A stretch of 64,000 bases of DNA from Manihot esculenta (lineage: Eukaryota > Streptophyta > Magnoliopsida > Malpighiales > Euphorbiaceae), in the NCBI RefSeq assembly GCF_001659605.2, contig NC_035174.2, positions 22,208,027 through 22,272,026 of the forward strand, in the 5' to 3' direction. The notes under the pieces are model-generated. The model was given only the letters and a program-made list of their open reading frames with translations. It did no database searches and was not told the DNA's origin. The position numbers and the translations under genes are program-made. This document shows positions 44,841-55,790 of this stretch, in pieces; position 1 is the first letter of the stretch, and each line of letters begins with the position of its first letter.

Positions 44841-45071
44841 ATGAACATTGTTAAGTATTATAAATTTATTTTAAATTTTATGATCATTGTTAAATATTGT
44901 AAATTTATTTTAAATTTTATGATCATTGTTAAGTATTATGAATTTATTTTAAATTTTATCAACATTGTTAATTATTATGAATATATTTTAAATTTTATGA
45001 ATATTGTTAAGTATTATGGATTTATTTTAAATTTTATTAATTTTGTTAATTATTATGAACCTAAATTATAA
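44841..45071 (+). repeat. 39-bp minisatellite, about six units, in the CACTA element
   Basis: Units of the type TTTTAAATTTTATGAxCATTGTTAAGTATTATGAATTTA repeat about every 39 bases. Because 39 is a multiple of three, one frame stays open through the array (unit peptide close to MNIVKYYKFILNF). It is probably non-coding, since it follows the stop of the transposase-like gene. Confidence 0.85.
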
Positions 45072-45546
45072 TTATTATAAACCTGAATTATAATTATTAC
45101 GAATGATATTTGATTTATATTAAATATGATTCTTAATTACAAATTATTTGATTATATAGGAAATATCTAAACAAAAGCATAAATTATTTTTTGTGATCAA
45201 ATTTTAACAGATTAGCGATGAATTTGTGAGAAAATGTGTTAATATTTCCGATGGATTTCCAATGGAAATTTTCCGTCGTTAATTATTTTCGACGGATTAG
45301 CGATGGATTATTCATCGGATGAATTTGGAATTTCTAACAAAAATTTCCGATGGAATTATCTATCGGAAAAGCCGTCGCAAATTTATAAGACGGAGTTCAG
45401 ATCCGTCGAAAATTCATCGCTGCTATTTCCGATGGAATTTCGATCCTTCGGAAAAAATTAGCGACATGACTTTAAGAGACGGATTTGAGTCCATTGGAAA
45501 TCCGCCGCTGAAACCGTCGCTGATAATCTGTTATTTTGTAGTGAAC

Positions 45547-45917
45547 TAACGTTATATTAATTAAATTATAATAATTTTCAATCACTCTAAATCACTTATT
45601 ATAATAATTTTCAATAACTCTAAATCACTATTATAGAATGCACATCATCATCTGCGTCCTCATAAATTTCACCACAATTTGATGTATCACATATAAAAAA
45701 TTAAATGCCAATAAAATTATTTAATTACATAAAATAGATAATTTTATGACAATATAGTGACTCAAAAATTACATTAGTTAAAATAATTGTGCGCAAATTA
45801 TATAATTTTTTTAATAATCAAAAATATTTTTTTTTATTTTTTATAAATTACAGAAAAATATATAGTGTCAAAAATTTATCTAAAGTCACCATATATATAT
45901 ATGGTATATATATATAT

Positions 45918-45953
<36 letters not shown>

Positions 45954-48815
45954 TTGCATGTACTCTCTATAAGGCTACATGCAAGTTGGTGAGTTTTGTA
46001 TGCAAATACACTTAGCTCTTATATATTAACTAAATAATATATCGCTTAATTGAAAAAACATATCCTTTTCATTTAACATATATATTTTTTTTATTGAAAT
46101 GATATATCTTTTTAATTAAAAAGACACATCTCACTAGTACATAATAAACCAACGATAATAGTAAAAAATTATTATCGTAAGTGCTTAAACTGTAGCCATA
46201 AGTCAGTGACATCATTTTAAAATCAATGCATCTATCTCTGCTATTATAATATAGAACAATCATTTGATATTGTTTTCACTGTAAATAAAAACTGTTATTT
46301 TAAATAAGTATAAAAAAATAATTTAACCAATATTACAGCAACAATTTAGTTAAGGTAATGACAACATTTTATAAGATAAAAAAGCAATGTTTTCTCAATA
46401 CATTAGTAGCACTAATTCATACTAAAAGTCAATAATGTCTTTGAATATGACAATGATTAAATATGACTATTACAATAATTTTTAATTAATAGAGCTAATT
46501 ATTTTCATTCAAAAATAATTTTTTTCATAATAAAACATATATTTCAAATCATCCATCTTTGTTTAGCAAATATAAAGCATGTTACATGATTTTACAAATC
46601 CAACCAGTTAAAAATTTCATAACTCTAAAACACTATAATTATCTATCAAATATGAGAAGACATACTACAAAATGAATAATCCAACAAGTCACAAATGTTA
46701 TAATTATACAAATACCTAAATAATTTAAAATATATACCAGATCGTCTAAAATTCCAAATTCAACAAGTCATCAATTTAGAAAGTCAAATTCATGACCAAG
46801 AAAATGATCATCCAAAATATTATCTCAAAAAAATCAACTACAATATCAAAATTTTAATAATTTTCTTCAAGTTTTTGCCATTAATTCAAGCATCCTATAA
46901 AAATGATTATCAAAAAAGTATAAATGAAATAAAATAATACAATAAAACTATAAAAAATCAAAATCAAAGAAAGCAATAATAAAATTATCAAAGTACCAAA
47001 AGTTATTGTAAATTGAAAATAAGATAGAATAAAAAATAAGTACACTTAGATTACGAGTGCTAGTGGAAAATGTTGGATTTCTCGTATAAATAGCATTATT
47101 TAGTATTATAATATCTTTAATATTTAAATTTATTCCTGGACTGATAATTTATATTTATGCAAGAATTTTTGAAAGAATTTGTTATTTAATTTCAACTATT
47201 TGTTATTCAAGTGTTGCTTTTATTTGCAATTCTAAGTCTTCTTTGATGGTATTCATTTTCTCAATGGGAACAATCATAGAGAATTCACCAATAGTTTGCT
47301 TACCTTTTAAATTTGATGATGTGATATTTCACCCATGAAATATTTAATTACCTCCCGTGACTTTAGAAAATGCATCAATAGATTGATGACTTTTACTTAA
47401 TTGTTAAGATTGTAGTTCTTTCATATGAGCCTATTATTATAAAGAAATTTAAAAAAATCAATTCCTAATCATTATAATAAATACTAATTTAAAAGTTAAT
47501 TTAGCACTCATAATTTTTCTTGAAGTATTATCGTTTAGTTCTTTATATAACCGTCCCACTTTTCTTTTTCATGTAGCGATAAGCATTTGAAGAAGACTTG
47601 AAAATTATTTATTTTCATTTTCATCTTCTTATAGAAAACATATAAAAAAGTCAAAAATAAAAATAAAAAAGTACCCAATTCCAAAACTAAAGAGAAATAA
47701 GTAGAAATATTTTTTTTTTATCAAGTTCTTTCTTAATCTAACAAAACTTTTTATACCTGTTGTGTGAATATTTTTTTAAGTAGTTTTTGAATTCCAATAC
47801 TTTGAAAAGCTCTTTGAGCTATATTTTTAAAATATTTTTAAGATAATTAAACATTCTTATTTTATCCATTATTATACTTATAAAAGTATGTCTTTGTTAG
47901 TCAGTATTTATATGCTTTATAATAATCCCCAACTGTTTTTAAAACTAAATTCTTGTTTTAAGAAGAAATAATGTACTTATTTTATATCAAGAATATTATT
48001 ATTCAAGAGAAACAATATGGTTAGAAAAATTAAATATCATACAATACATGTTTTCATATTTTCTCCTTGGTAGACACCTTAATGCTAATTGACATGATTC
48101 AATGGTGCATGTTGTGCATTTCAAGCCACTGTTCCTAAAAAGTTGTTGAATTCATTTAAAGTTGCATTAGTAGAGTTGACTGGTTGATTAAAGCTATTAA
48201 AAAATAGTTTTTCTTTCTTCCTGCATCATATATGGACCTCTATCATTCTTGATTCTTTTATCTTTTTATTTATGAAACCTAATTTATAAGAAATACATTA
48301 ACAAAATCAAAATTGATTAAATTTAAGTGATAATTATACTAAAATTATACATGTCTCTTTAAGGTTTATTTATGAATATAAGCCTTAGATCCACTTTAAT
48401 TATTTGAATTTTCCTCATTAGAATTGCACTTCTTATTAAATAGGTTGTTTGTCTTACATTTGCTCCTCAAAGTCTTCTTATTGTCTTCTTATTTTTTTTG
48501 AACTTGGCTTATTCTTTTTCTTCATTATAATGCCTATAAACCTATATGAGTATAATAAATATTTATATAATAAAAGCTTAATTTCATTTACCAAATGAAT
48601 AGGCAAATTGTTTAGGAAATAAAAGTTATGCCTAGAATCAACTCTTAAGTTTCTTACAAATTGGCTGCTTCTATTGATTAATCTCACTACCTTAAAATCT
48701 AGCACAAAAAAACCCTTCACTTAATGAGTTTTTTTTTTTCAAATCATGTAGAAAGAAAAAAAAATTGAAAATGATGCAACCCTGAAAAATGTTTTTGAAA
48801 TTAGGATTGGCAAAT
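45547..48815. other. A+T-rich intergenic stretch with a TA microsatellite
   Basis: No gene. 45890-45950 is a (TA)n microsatellite with GG interruptions. 46130-47060 begins with CACTAGTACATAATAAACC, but no matching far end with a target duplication was found. No coding frames with family motifs; the frames at 46069-46263 and 48478-48720 on the minus strand look random. Confidence 0.6.
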
Positions 48816-48819
48816 AGAT

Positions 48820-49025
48820 TGTTTGATAGTCATAATATTGAATAAGACCTAACAGTGTGGCATGGGACACGGTGGTAATGTTTGACACTTAAAGTGTCAA
48901 ACATGTCTTGGGGGTGCATAGACTTATTCGATATTATGAGTGTCGAACAAGTGTGTTCACTCACAAGGATCTGTGAATGGGTAACGTCTTGTACGATACT
49001 TATAATATTGAATAAGACCTAACGA
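48820..49025. repeat. Structured repeat: three arms of one word plus a perfect hairpin
   Basis: A word close to TTCGACACTCATAATATTGAATAAGACC occurs at about 48820-48854 (plus), 48929-48962 (minus) and 48987-49024 (plus). Between the first two lies a perfect 13-bp inverted repeat with a one-base centre (48878-48904, arms ATGTTTGACACTT / AAGTGTCAAACAT). The block is less A+T-rich than its surroundings. A TATTTAAACCC TATA-like motif follows at about 49060, upstream of the MULE relic. Confidence 0.7.
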
Positions 49026-49944
49026 TCAAAAAACCCAATGGTCATCTTCCTCACCTGCGCCTATTTAAACCCACAAAACTTCTTTCATTTTATGTATATG
49101 AAATTATTTGCTTCCTTTATTTTGTATTGAGAGAAATTTTATAAGAACAAGAGAAATTTTGCAAGAGATTTGGAAAGTTAAGTCCATTTAATATTCTTGC
49201 TTCAACTGCAATTAAGGAAAAATGCTAGTAAATTTTGTGTATTTTTTAAATAAAATATATTTTATATTTTCTGTAATAATTAAGTTTAGTTATTAAAAAA
49301 TAAATCTTTAACATTAAATTATTTATTCTCAGAAATTGAAAAGTTTCATTTCATTGATTGAATCTATTGGAAAGACTATTTAGTGATTCATATGAAAGAT
49401 AAGAATATTGAAAGTTACAAATTTTTGTTAATATATGCATCTTATTTACTGTGGTTAATTTTACTTTTGCTAGATTTGCATAAATTTTATATTTATTTAA
49501 ATTCAATTATATATATGTTATAACCAATTAATTGGTTTATTTAAAAAATAATTTATAAAATTATTGTTATAAAAAAATAATTTGATGAGATGAGAGTATA
49601 ATTTGAGCAACCTATTATGACAGTTTAAATATTATATAATAAAATTTTATAAAATTTTTATTTATATTTATAAATTACTTTAATTTTTAAAAAGTAAAAA
49701 CTTTAAATTAGAGATTATTATTAAAGAATATATTATTTAGTTAATAAAAATTATTATGAATGAAATTTAGTTAAGTTAGTATGAATTTGTTTGATGATTT
49801 TTTTTTTCATTCATTACAATTAAAGTACATTATAATTTATTTAAAAATAGTAATAAAAATTTTAGTAAAAATATTATTGAAATTTTATTTAACATTCATA
49901 TAATAATACATAAAGTTATATGTTAATTTTATTTTTGATTAGAA
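49026..49944. other. A+T-rich stretch between the structured repeat and the MULE relic
   Basis: No gene. TATTTAAACCCACAAAACTTC near 49060 could be a promoter of the MULE gene and the following stretch its leader or first intron; this is inference only. Confidence 0.4.
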
Positions 49945-52395
49945 AATGATCGTCCCTGTATATGCTAATATTTAGTGAGATGAATATATTATAAATAATT
50001 AACATAGATATGATTATGTAGGAGATTTTGTAAAGATTATTCCAATATGTAAAAAGATAAGTTTTAATCAATCAATCGAAAAAATTACTCGTGCAATTAA
50101 ATTAGCTGACAACAATGAATATATAGAGGTAATTAATTTTAGAAAACTTATAATTTTCGATGGATTATTAAAAATTTGAGTGCATGAAAATATGGGATGA
50201 AAATAATGTATATGATATGTTTGATTACATATCAAAAATTGGTAGTATGAATGGTATAAAAATATATGTTAAGATAATTCATGGTGCTAATATGACAAAT
50301 AAGGTTGCCGATATTAGTCCCTCTAGAATTGCTCTTGAATCAAATGTTGAACAATATAAAGAGCATAATCTAGAAGATGATTATAATTTATTTATAGTGT
50401 TAGAGGGCAATCAAATAATCTTGGTGATATTGAGTTGGAAGATAGAGCAGATGATGAGAATAAGGATGACGATGATTCATAAATGTCTATTGAGGATGAT
50501 GATGACGGTAAGGAGGATAGTTTGGATATGCATCAATACTATAACACATACTTTCCTAATCCTATTGTAACTGTTGTTCATCTTTCACCATACTCAGAAA
50601 TAAATTTTAATTTACTAAGGGTGAATCCCTATGATAAGCCAGAAGGTCATTCCTTTTGAAATCCATCTAAAGAGTTTTCAATTGGGATGATATTTCCTTA
50701 AAGAGATGCAATCATTGTGGCTGCAAAAGAATACCATCTTAGATACCATCATTAATTTTGCTACCATGAAACTAGGAGTAGGAGATGTTCTATAAAGTGC
50801 AAAGACAAAGAAAATGATTATGTATGGAGGCTTCAAGTATTAAAAAAGAAGAAGATATATGGAAAATTATCATATATAATGGATTGCACAATGTAAAAAT
50901 CCTTGGTTATAAAAAAACTATAGACAATTGAATGAAAATTTTATATATATTCATTCATCTTTGCATTAATTGAGTGATAACTCGATATAAAAATTACGTC
51001 CCTATAAGCAAAAGTGAGAGATAAATTTAAGTATGAGTCGTCATATCGAAAACATAGAAAGTAATGAAGAAGGCAATTGCAAAACTTTATGGGAGTTGGA
51101 ATGAATTATATGGTCGGTTGCATGGATTCATGATTACTCTTCATCATTTCAATTATGAAATAGTGTACATGATTAAGGATAATCCACATTGAATAAATGA
51201 AAGATTAAATCCGATGTGTCGTATATTTAACTGAATATTCTGAGCTTTTGAGCAATTGATTAAGGGATTTAAATATTATTGACCTGTAATCACAATTGAC
51301 GAGACATTCCTATATGGAGAATATACCAGGTGTATACTATGTGTAACTACACTCGATAGGAATAATAAACTGTTTCCCCTAAATTTTGCCATAGTTGATG
51401 AGAAAGATGATGACAATTGGTCATAGTTTATAAACTGCATAAGGATATTTGCGACCAATAAAGAAGATCTGTATGTAATTTTAGACTGTCATGTTGGAAT
51501 TATTAAGGCAATGCAGAAAGACCGTTGGCAACCTTCAGCCAGTCATCATCGTTATTGCATTAGACATGTATTGAGTAATTATAATAAGGTATTAAAAAAT
51601 GTTATAATAGAAGAATCGCTGTGTAGGGCAAGTACATGTCTTGTCTTGAACTTCAATTTTCAGTATCTATTTTTTGCCAAATTTTGTTGATAATAATTTT
51701 AGTTAACTAACTTATCATTTATATTAGCAAATCAAAATCAAAAGAGAAAATTCTATGAGCCCACAAATAATATTTGGGAGTTGCACCCTGAATCATATGA
51801 TTGAGCAATTGAAATAAATTTACAGAAATGGACCAAATCACACGAAGGTGGAAAATAACATGGCGCGATGACAAGCATGTCTGAATCCATTAATGACATG
51901 ATGAAAGGAGTTTGAGCGTTGCCTACAACGGTAATGGTTGCAAACATATTCTTCCAATGTGTCCATTACTTTGATGAGCGACGAATCACATTTTTTAGTA
52001 GCAAAGCAAGAGATTTGTTTTCACCACATTTGTTTTCACTTAGACTTATTGTGAAACTCTTTGTGCTAATGCAATTAAAGCGAATGGACATTAGGCGAAA
52101 AGGTTTAACAGTCAAATAATGGTTTGTGAAATAATTACTGCTCGGGCTAGACAAAAGCAAATGGTTATGAATCAAATATGCACATGTGACAAATTTCAAG
52201 AGATGAAGATATCATGTTCACATGTTATTACAACATGCATATCCCATTCAATCAACTACAAGCAGTTTGTTTTTGAATATTGTAAATTAGAATACACTAT
52301 TCAATATTATGCATACATGTTCTATCCTCTTAGACATACTGACTACTGGATTACAATTAGAGATTGCAACTCTGATTGGCATGGGTCTTAAATAT
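49945..52395 (+). pseudogene. MULE (Mutator-like) transposase gene relic
   Basis: N-terminal part 50010-50440 (GDFVKIIPICKKISFNQSIE, KIWDENNVYDMFDYISKIGS, EQYKEHNLEDDYNLF). MuDR DNA-binding domain at about 50660-50870 (FSIGMIFP, AAKEYHLRYHH, RRCSIKCKDKENDYVWRLQV). A helix-rich part at 51050-51190 (KKAIAKLYGSWNELYGRLHG). DDE transposase domain at 51285-51590 (PVITIDETFLYGEY with first Asp; VILDCHVGIIKAM with second Asp; HHRYCIRHVLSNYNK). A region at 51840-52100 (MTSMSESINDMMKGV, KRMDIRRKGLTVK). SWIM zinc finger at 52174-52240 (CTCDKFQEMKISCSH). Stops and an apparent intron at about 51600-51730 occur. It would cut and move Mutator-like DNA; now dead. Terminal inverted repeats were not found. 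Confidence 0.87.
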
Positions 52396-52759
52396 AAATT
52401 CGAGCAATGGTTCACGAAAACGAACAAACATAAAAGACCACAGTCCCAATGGGCATGGGTCTCGCATAATAAGGCATTTCATGCCAGGCCAAAGGGCGGG
52501 TGTACGCCAAATCAACCTACCAGGTGTTAGTCCTGCTTCAAGGAAAGTTTCTAAAGCATTTGATGCACAGGCCATAAGGCGGGTAGAAGTCAGGCCACAT
52601 GACTGAGAGCATTGGTCCCATCTCATGCAGAGAGTCACAGGCATGTGTCGTTGCTCTTACAATCACACCCGAAAATCTAAAACTTTTACGTAAGAAGAAG
52701 GCCATTGAAGGCGGGAGAGACTTTTTGAAAAAGGCAGGACAGTCTACCAAGTAAGCAAA

Positions 52760-53035
52760 CAAAGGAGCTCACAAGGGCTAGAAAAATGCTCAGAAGCCTG
52801 TCAGAGCTGGACAAATGCTTAGAAGTATGTCAGGGTTAGAGAAGGCCCGAAAGCTTGTCAGGGTTGAAAAATGCCCGGAAGCTTGATAGGGCTATAAGAA
52901 GTCAAGGATCTTATCAGGGCTAAAGAAATGTTTGGGAGCTCGTCAGGGCTGTAAAAGGCCAAAAAGCCCATTAGGACTGTAAAAGATCAAGGAGCTCGCA
53001 AGAGTAAGAGAGTTCAAAAACTTATCAAGGCATTA
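52760..53035 (+). repeat. ~30-bp tandem repeats in the Tat 3' region
   Basis: About eight or nine imperfect units built on AAATGCTCAGAAGCCTGTCAG followed by GGCTAG/GGTTGA (starts near 52776, 52806, 52836, 52865, 52897 and on). They are unlike the 70-bp units at 27866 although in the equivalent position, so the array turns over quickly. Confidence 0.8.
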
Positions 53036-53209
53036 CTATATCACTTGGATCATTTTTTGCCAGACAAGATGTTGGACCTGATTGATCAGCAGGGCAAGTA
53101 AGAAGAAAGTAAGGACATCGTGCGCTCAGCACGGACAAACAAGCCACGTGCCCTAGGTCCTGAAGACAACTGTCACCTTCGAATCTAAAGAATCAAAGAC
53201 TAGCGGGGG

Positions 53210-53925
53210 GGACCAGTGGCAAGGATCCGATAAGTGGGTAACGCGGTCCCACCTAAGGAAAGAAAGACCCGAATACTATAAAACTTGGTTTATCACCAAG
53301 ACTCGCCCTCTGATGCTATATAAGGCTCGCTCAAAGTAGGTAGTGAGCTGTTACTGTAGGACAGGTCCACGTTGCAAGGATCTAATAAGTGGATAAGACG
53401 GTCCCACTTAAAGAAAGGAAGACCTAGACACCATAAAACTCGGTTCATCACCAAGAGTCGCCCTCCCTTTGATAGGGTGAGTCTCGATACAAAGTAACTG
53501 TTATCAAACACAGTCTAGCATATTCCCGTTACGCCATACAATCACAGGATTACTGACCTATCTACTAGCAATATCTCTTATCAGACAGCTGACCGCATCA
53601 TCTTCGGATTATCATGAAATATTATATTTATCTCAATCTTTTTACGATATAAAAGGAGAAGTATCACAAAGGCAAATGTGTGCTATTTTCTCACACCACA
53701 ACTCTTATGTTCTAGAGATTATATTTGCCCTTTTCTTCAACTCATTGATTTAAGTGTCGATGTGGCTACCGTAAGCGTCATCTACCTCATATTTTCTGTC
53801 TTGCAAGTGAATCAATTACAACACAGCTCCATTAAACCAATCACAGTACAATTTCATTTTGGCTATATCATCAATTTAGTTTCTACAACATCAGGTAGTG
53901 TAAAGAAAAAAGTCTAACAATATTC
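53210..53925 (+). repeat. LTR of the second Tat-type element with an internal duplication
   Basis: GCAAGGATCxxATAAGTGGxTAA...GGTCCCAC occurs twice (53219 and 53374), 155 bases apart, each followed by AAAGACC and TCACCAAGACTCGCCCTC-type text. The other two LTRs have this once. The remainder (CACATAAAG-equivalent region to CAACATCA near 53910) follows the 19601 LTR. Confidence 0.75.
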
Positions 53926-55390
53926 ATGTATTTACATCTAATTAATATATGGATATTATAAGATTTGGTTATAATATACTTTGATATTATATAAAGTAAC
54001 TTAACAGTTATTAAATGAAATATTTATATATAATTTTCCTACATTTATTATATAATCTAATTAATTTTGCGTAAATTTAATATAAATACATGTGTACACT
54101 TAATATTACTAGTTTCAACCGATATGTGTTGCACGAGTACACGATGAATATTATTTATTTACATATATATTATAAATTTAAATTATAATAAAAAATTAAC
54201 TGAAAGAATTTAAATATAAATAAGGCTAAAAATTTTAAAAGTTAAATCTATTATATGATATTTTGAGTTTAGTAATCTAATATTTTGATGTCATTTTTTA
54301 AAATTAAATAAATTTATTATTAAAATTATTTAATATTTTATTATTATATTTAATAAATTAGATTATATTGTAATTTACCTTAATAAAGAGTAGACTATAA
54401 CCTAATGTTTATAATTGTTTTAAATTTATTAAAATTAATTGAGAGATAAAATGAATTATTTATTATATGATAAATTTAATAAGCTTTTTCGTTTTTAATA
54501 TAGAAATTTTATTTTATTTTAATTTAAAATATGTTATCTAATAATTTAATATTATAAAATTAAAATTTATTTTAATAATCTTATCTCAAAATTTTGATTT
54601 TTTATTATTTATATATAAGTCAAAATATAAATAGTCATTCATTAAACTCAAAATTTAAATATGATTTTAAAAAATTAAAAGGATAACATATTATCTAATA
54701 GTTTTATATAGGTTTTTAGTATTTATTTAATTTTTAATTTAAAATTTGAAATTATTATCATCTCATAATTTTATATTATCAAAATTATTTTTTAAAATGC
54801 TTAAATGTGTTATTTTAATACTTTCATGCCAAAAAATTATTTTTTAGTATTCATATATATTTCAAAATTCAAAATTTTTTAATATCAAATTAATTTAAAT
54901 AATAAAATTATTATATACTTTAAAATTTAAATTCAATTATAAAATATTATCCACTTTCAAATTTAAATAAACTTTAAATTAATTTATATAATAAAATTAT
55001 CATCTACTTTAAAATTTAAATTAAATTATAAAATCAAAAGATATATTAGAAAATCTCTATAATCCTATATATATTATGAATTTATATTTCAATAAATTAT
55101 TATAACAATAATAATAAATAATTAAAATCTTCTAAATTCAAAATTAATAACATTAAAATTTTATCTCATATTTATAATATTATATATATATTTACTCTAA
55201 ATAAATATTATAATAAAAATTAAATAAATTAAATTTAAAGTATTAATTTGTTTCAAGGGACTAATATCCCATTTTAATGTATTCCTTGTCTTTCACCTTA
55301 ATGATCTTTTATTGCTGAAAACTTTTATTCGGGCTAAAAAAAGTTAATTTTAAAACAAAAATGAGAGTGCCTCGTTTCTGGTTATACTGA
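53926..55390. other. A+T-rich intergenic stretch without a gene
   Basis: Low-complexity A/T sequence; no family recognised. Confidence 0.6.
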
Positions 55391-55790
55391 TCAGTCGGTC
55401 AATTCGGTTTAAAATCGATTTGATTAATCTGAATTAATCTGATTCGATTCGATTTGATTTGATTGATTTAAATTTTTAATAAATTTTTTATTTTTTATAC
55501 TTTATTTTATTTTTAATATTTTAAAATTAAATTAAAATATTTTAACTTTAATATAATCTAATCTCTTTATAGTATTAAAAATAATATATTATTATTACTA
55601 ATTAGTGCGGTTTGAGTTTTTTAATTTTTTTTTGATCAAAATTGAATCGAATCGAAATAATCAAAATTTTTAAAATTAAAAATCGAATCAAATTAAAATA
55701 AATAAAAAATTAAACTAAAATTTTAAATTAATTTAGTTGGATAAAATTTTTTTATTTGAATTGAATACTAGTATGCAACAGCTCTAATCA
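55390..55790. repeat. Older copy of the 33000-33470 MITE family
   Basis: It follows the 33000 MITE from CGGTCAATTCGGTTTAAAATC (55396) through TTTTTTATTTTTTATACTTTAT, CTAATTAGTGCGGTTTGAGTTT, TTTTGATCAAAATTGAATCG and on to TTTTTTTATTTGAATTGAATA. Most CpG positions have become TpG or CpA, as expected for an old methylated copy. Terminal repeats and target duplication are no longer clear. Confidence 0.8.

Larger units (their letters stand above)
43444..45543 (+). mobile_element. CACTA (En/Spm) transposon, 2100 bp, AAC target duplication
   Basis: The left end CACCACAAAAAAAACG and right end CTGTTATTTTGTAGTG are inverted repeats of the CACTA type (C for T at the fourth base on the left). The 3-bp flanks are AAC at 43441-43443 and 45544-45546. 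Subterminal regions are full of GCGACGGA/GACGAA words in both orientations (43475-43610, 45190-45520), the usual transposase-binding arrays. Internally there is a small PttA/En/Spm-type gene and a 39-bp minisatellite. No TNP2-type transposase is present, so it is non-autonomous. Confidence 0.9.
52470..53925 (+). mobile_element. 3' end of a second Tat-type element (3' non-coding region plus LTR)
   Basis: 52490-52640 carries words of the Tat 3' repeats (GGTGTTAGTCCTG, CATAAGGCGGG, CAGGCCACATGACTG, ATTGGTCCCAT). 52760-53035 is a tandem array. 53120-53200 matches 29120-29190 (CCTAGGTCCTGAAGACAACTGTCA, TCGAATCTAAAG). From about 53215 to 53925 it is LTR-like and matches the LTRs at 19601 and 29201. 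A polypurine tract AGCGGGGGGGA is at 53199-53209. No pol part is left; the 5' portion is lost next to the MULE relic. Confidence 0.8.

Noticed and set aside
46131..47070. CACTAGTACATAATAAACC at 46132 and a GTGCTAGTG at about 47061 as ends of a second CACTA element
   Set aside because: The 3-bp flanks do not match, the inner bases of the ends differ, and no GACGGA-type subterminal repeats are present.
50184..50570. Separate small gene of 128 codons
   Set aside because: It is the N-terminal part of the MULE transposase relic, with the frame lost near 50420; downstream domains continue in other frames.
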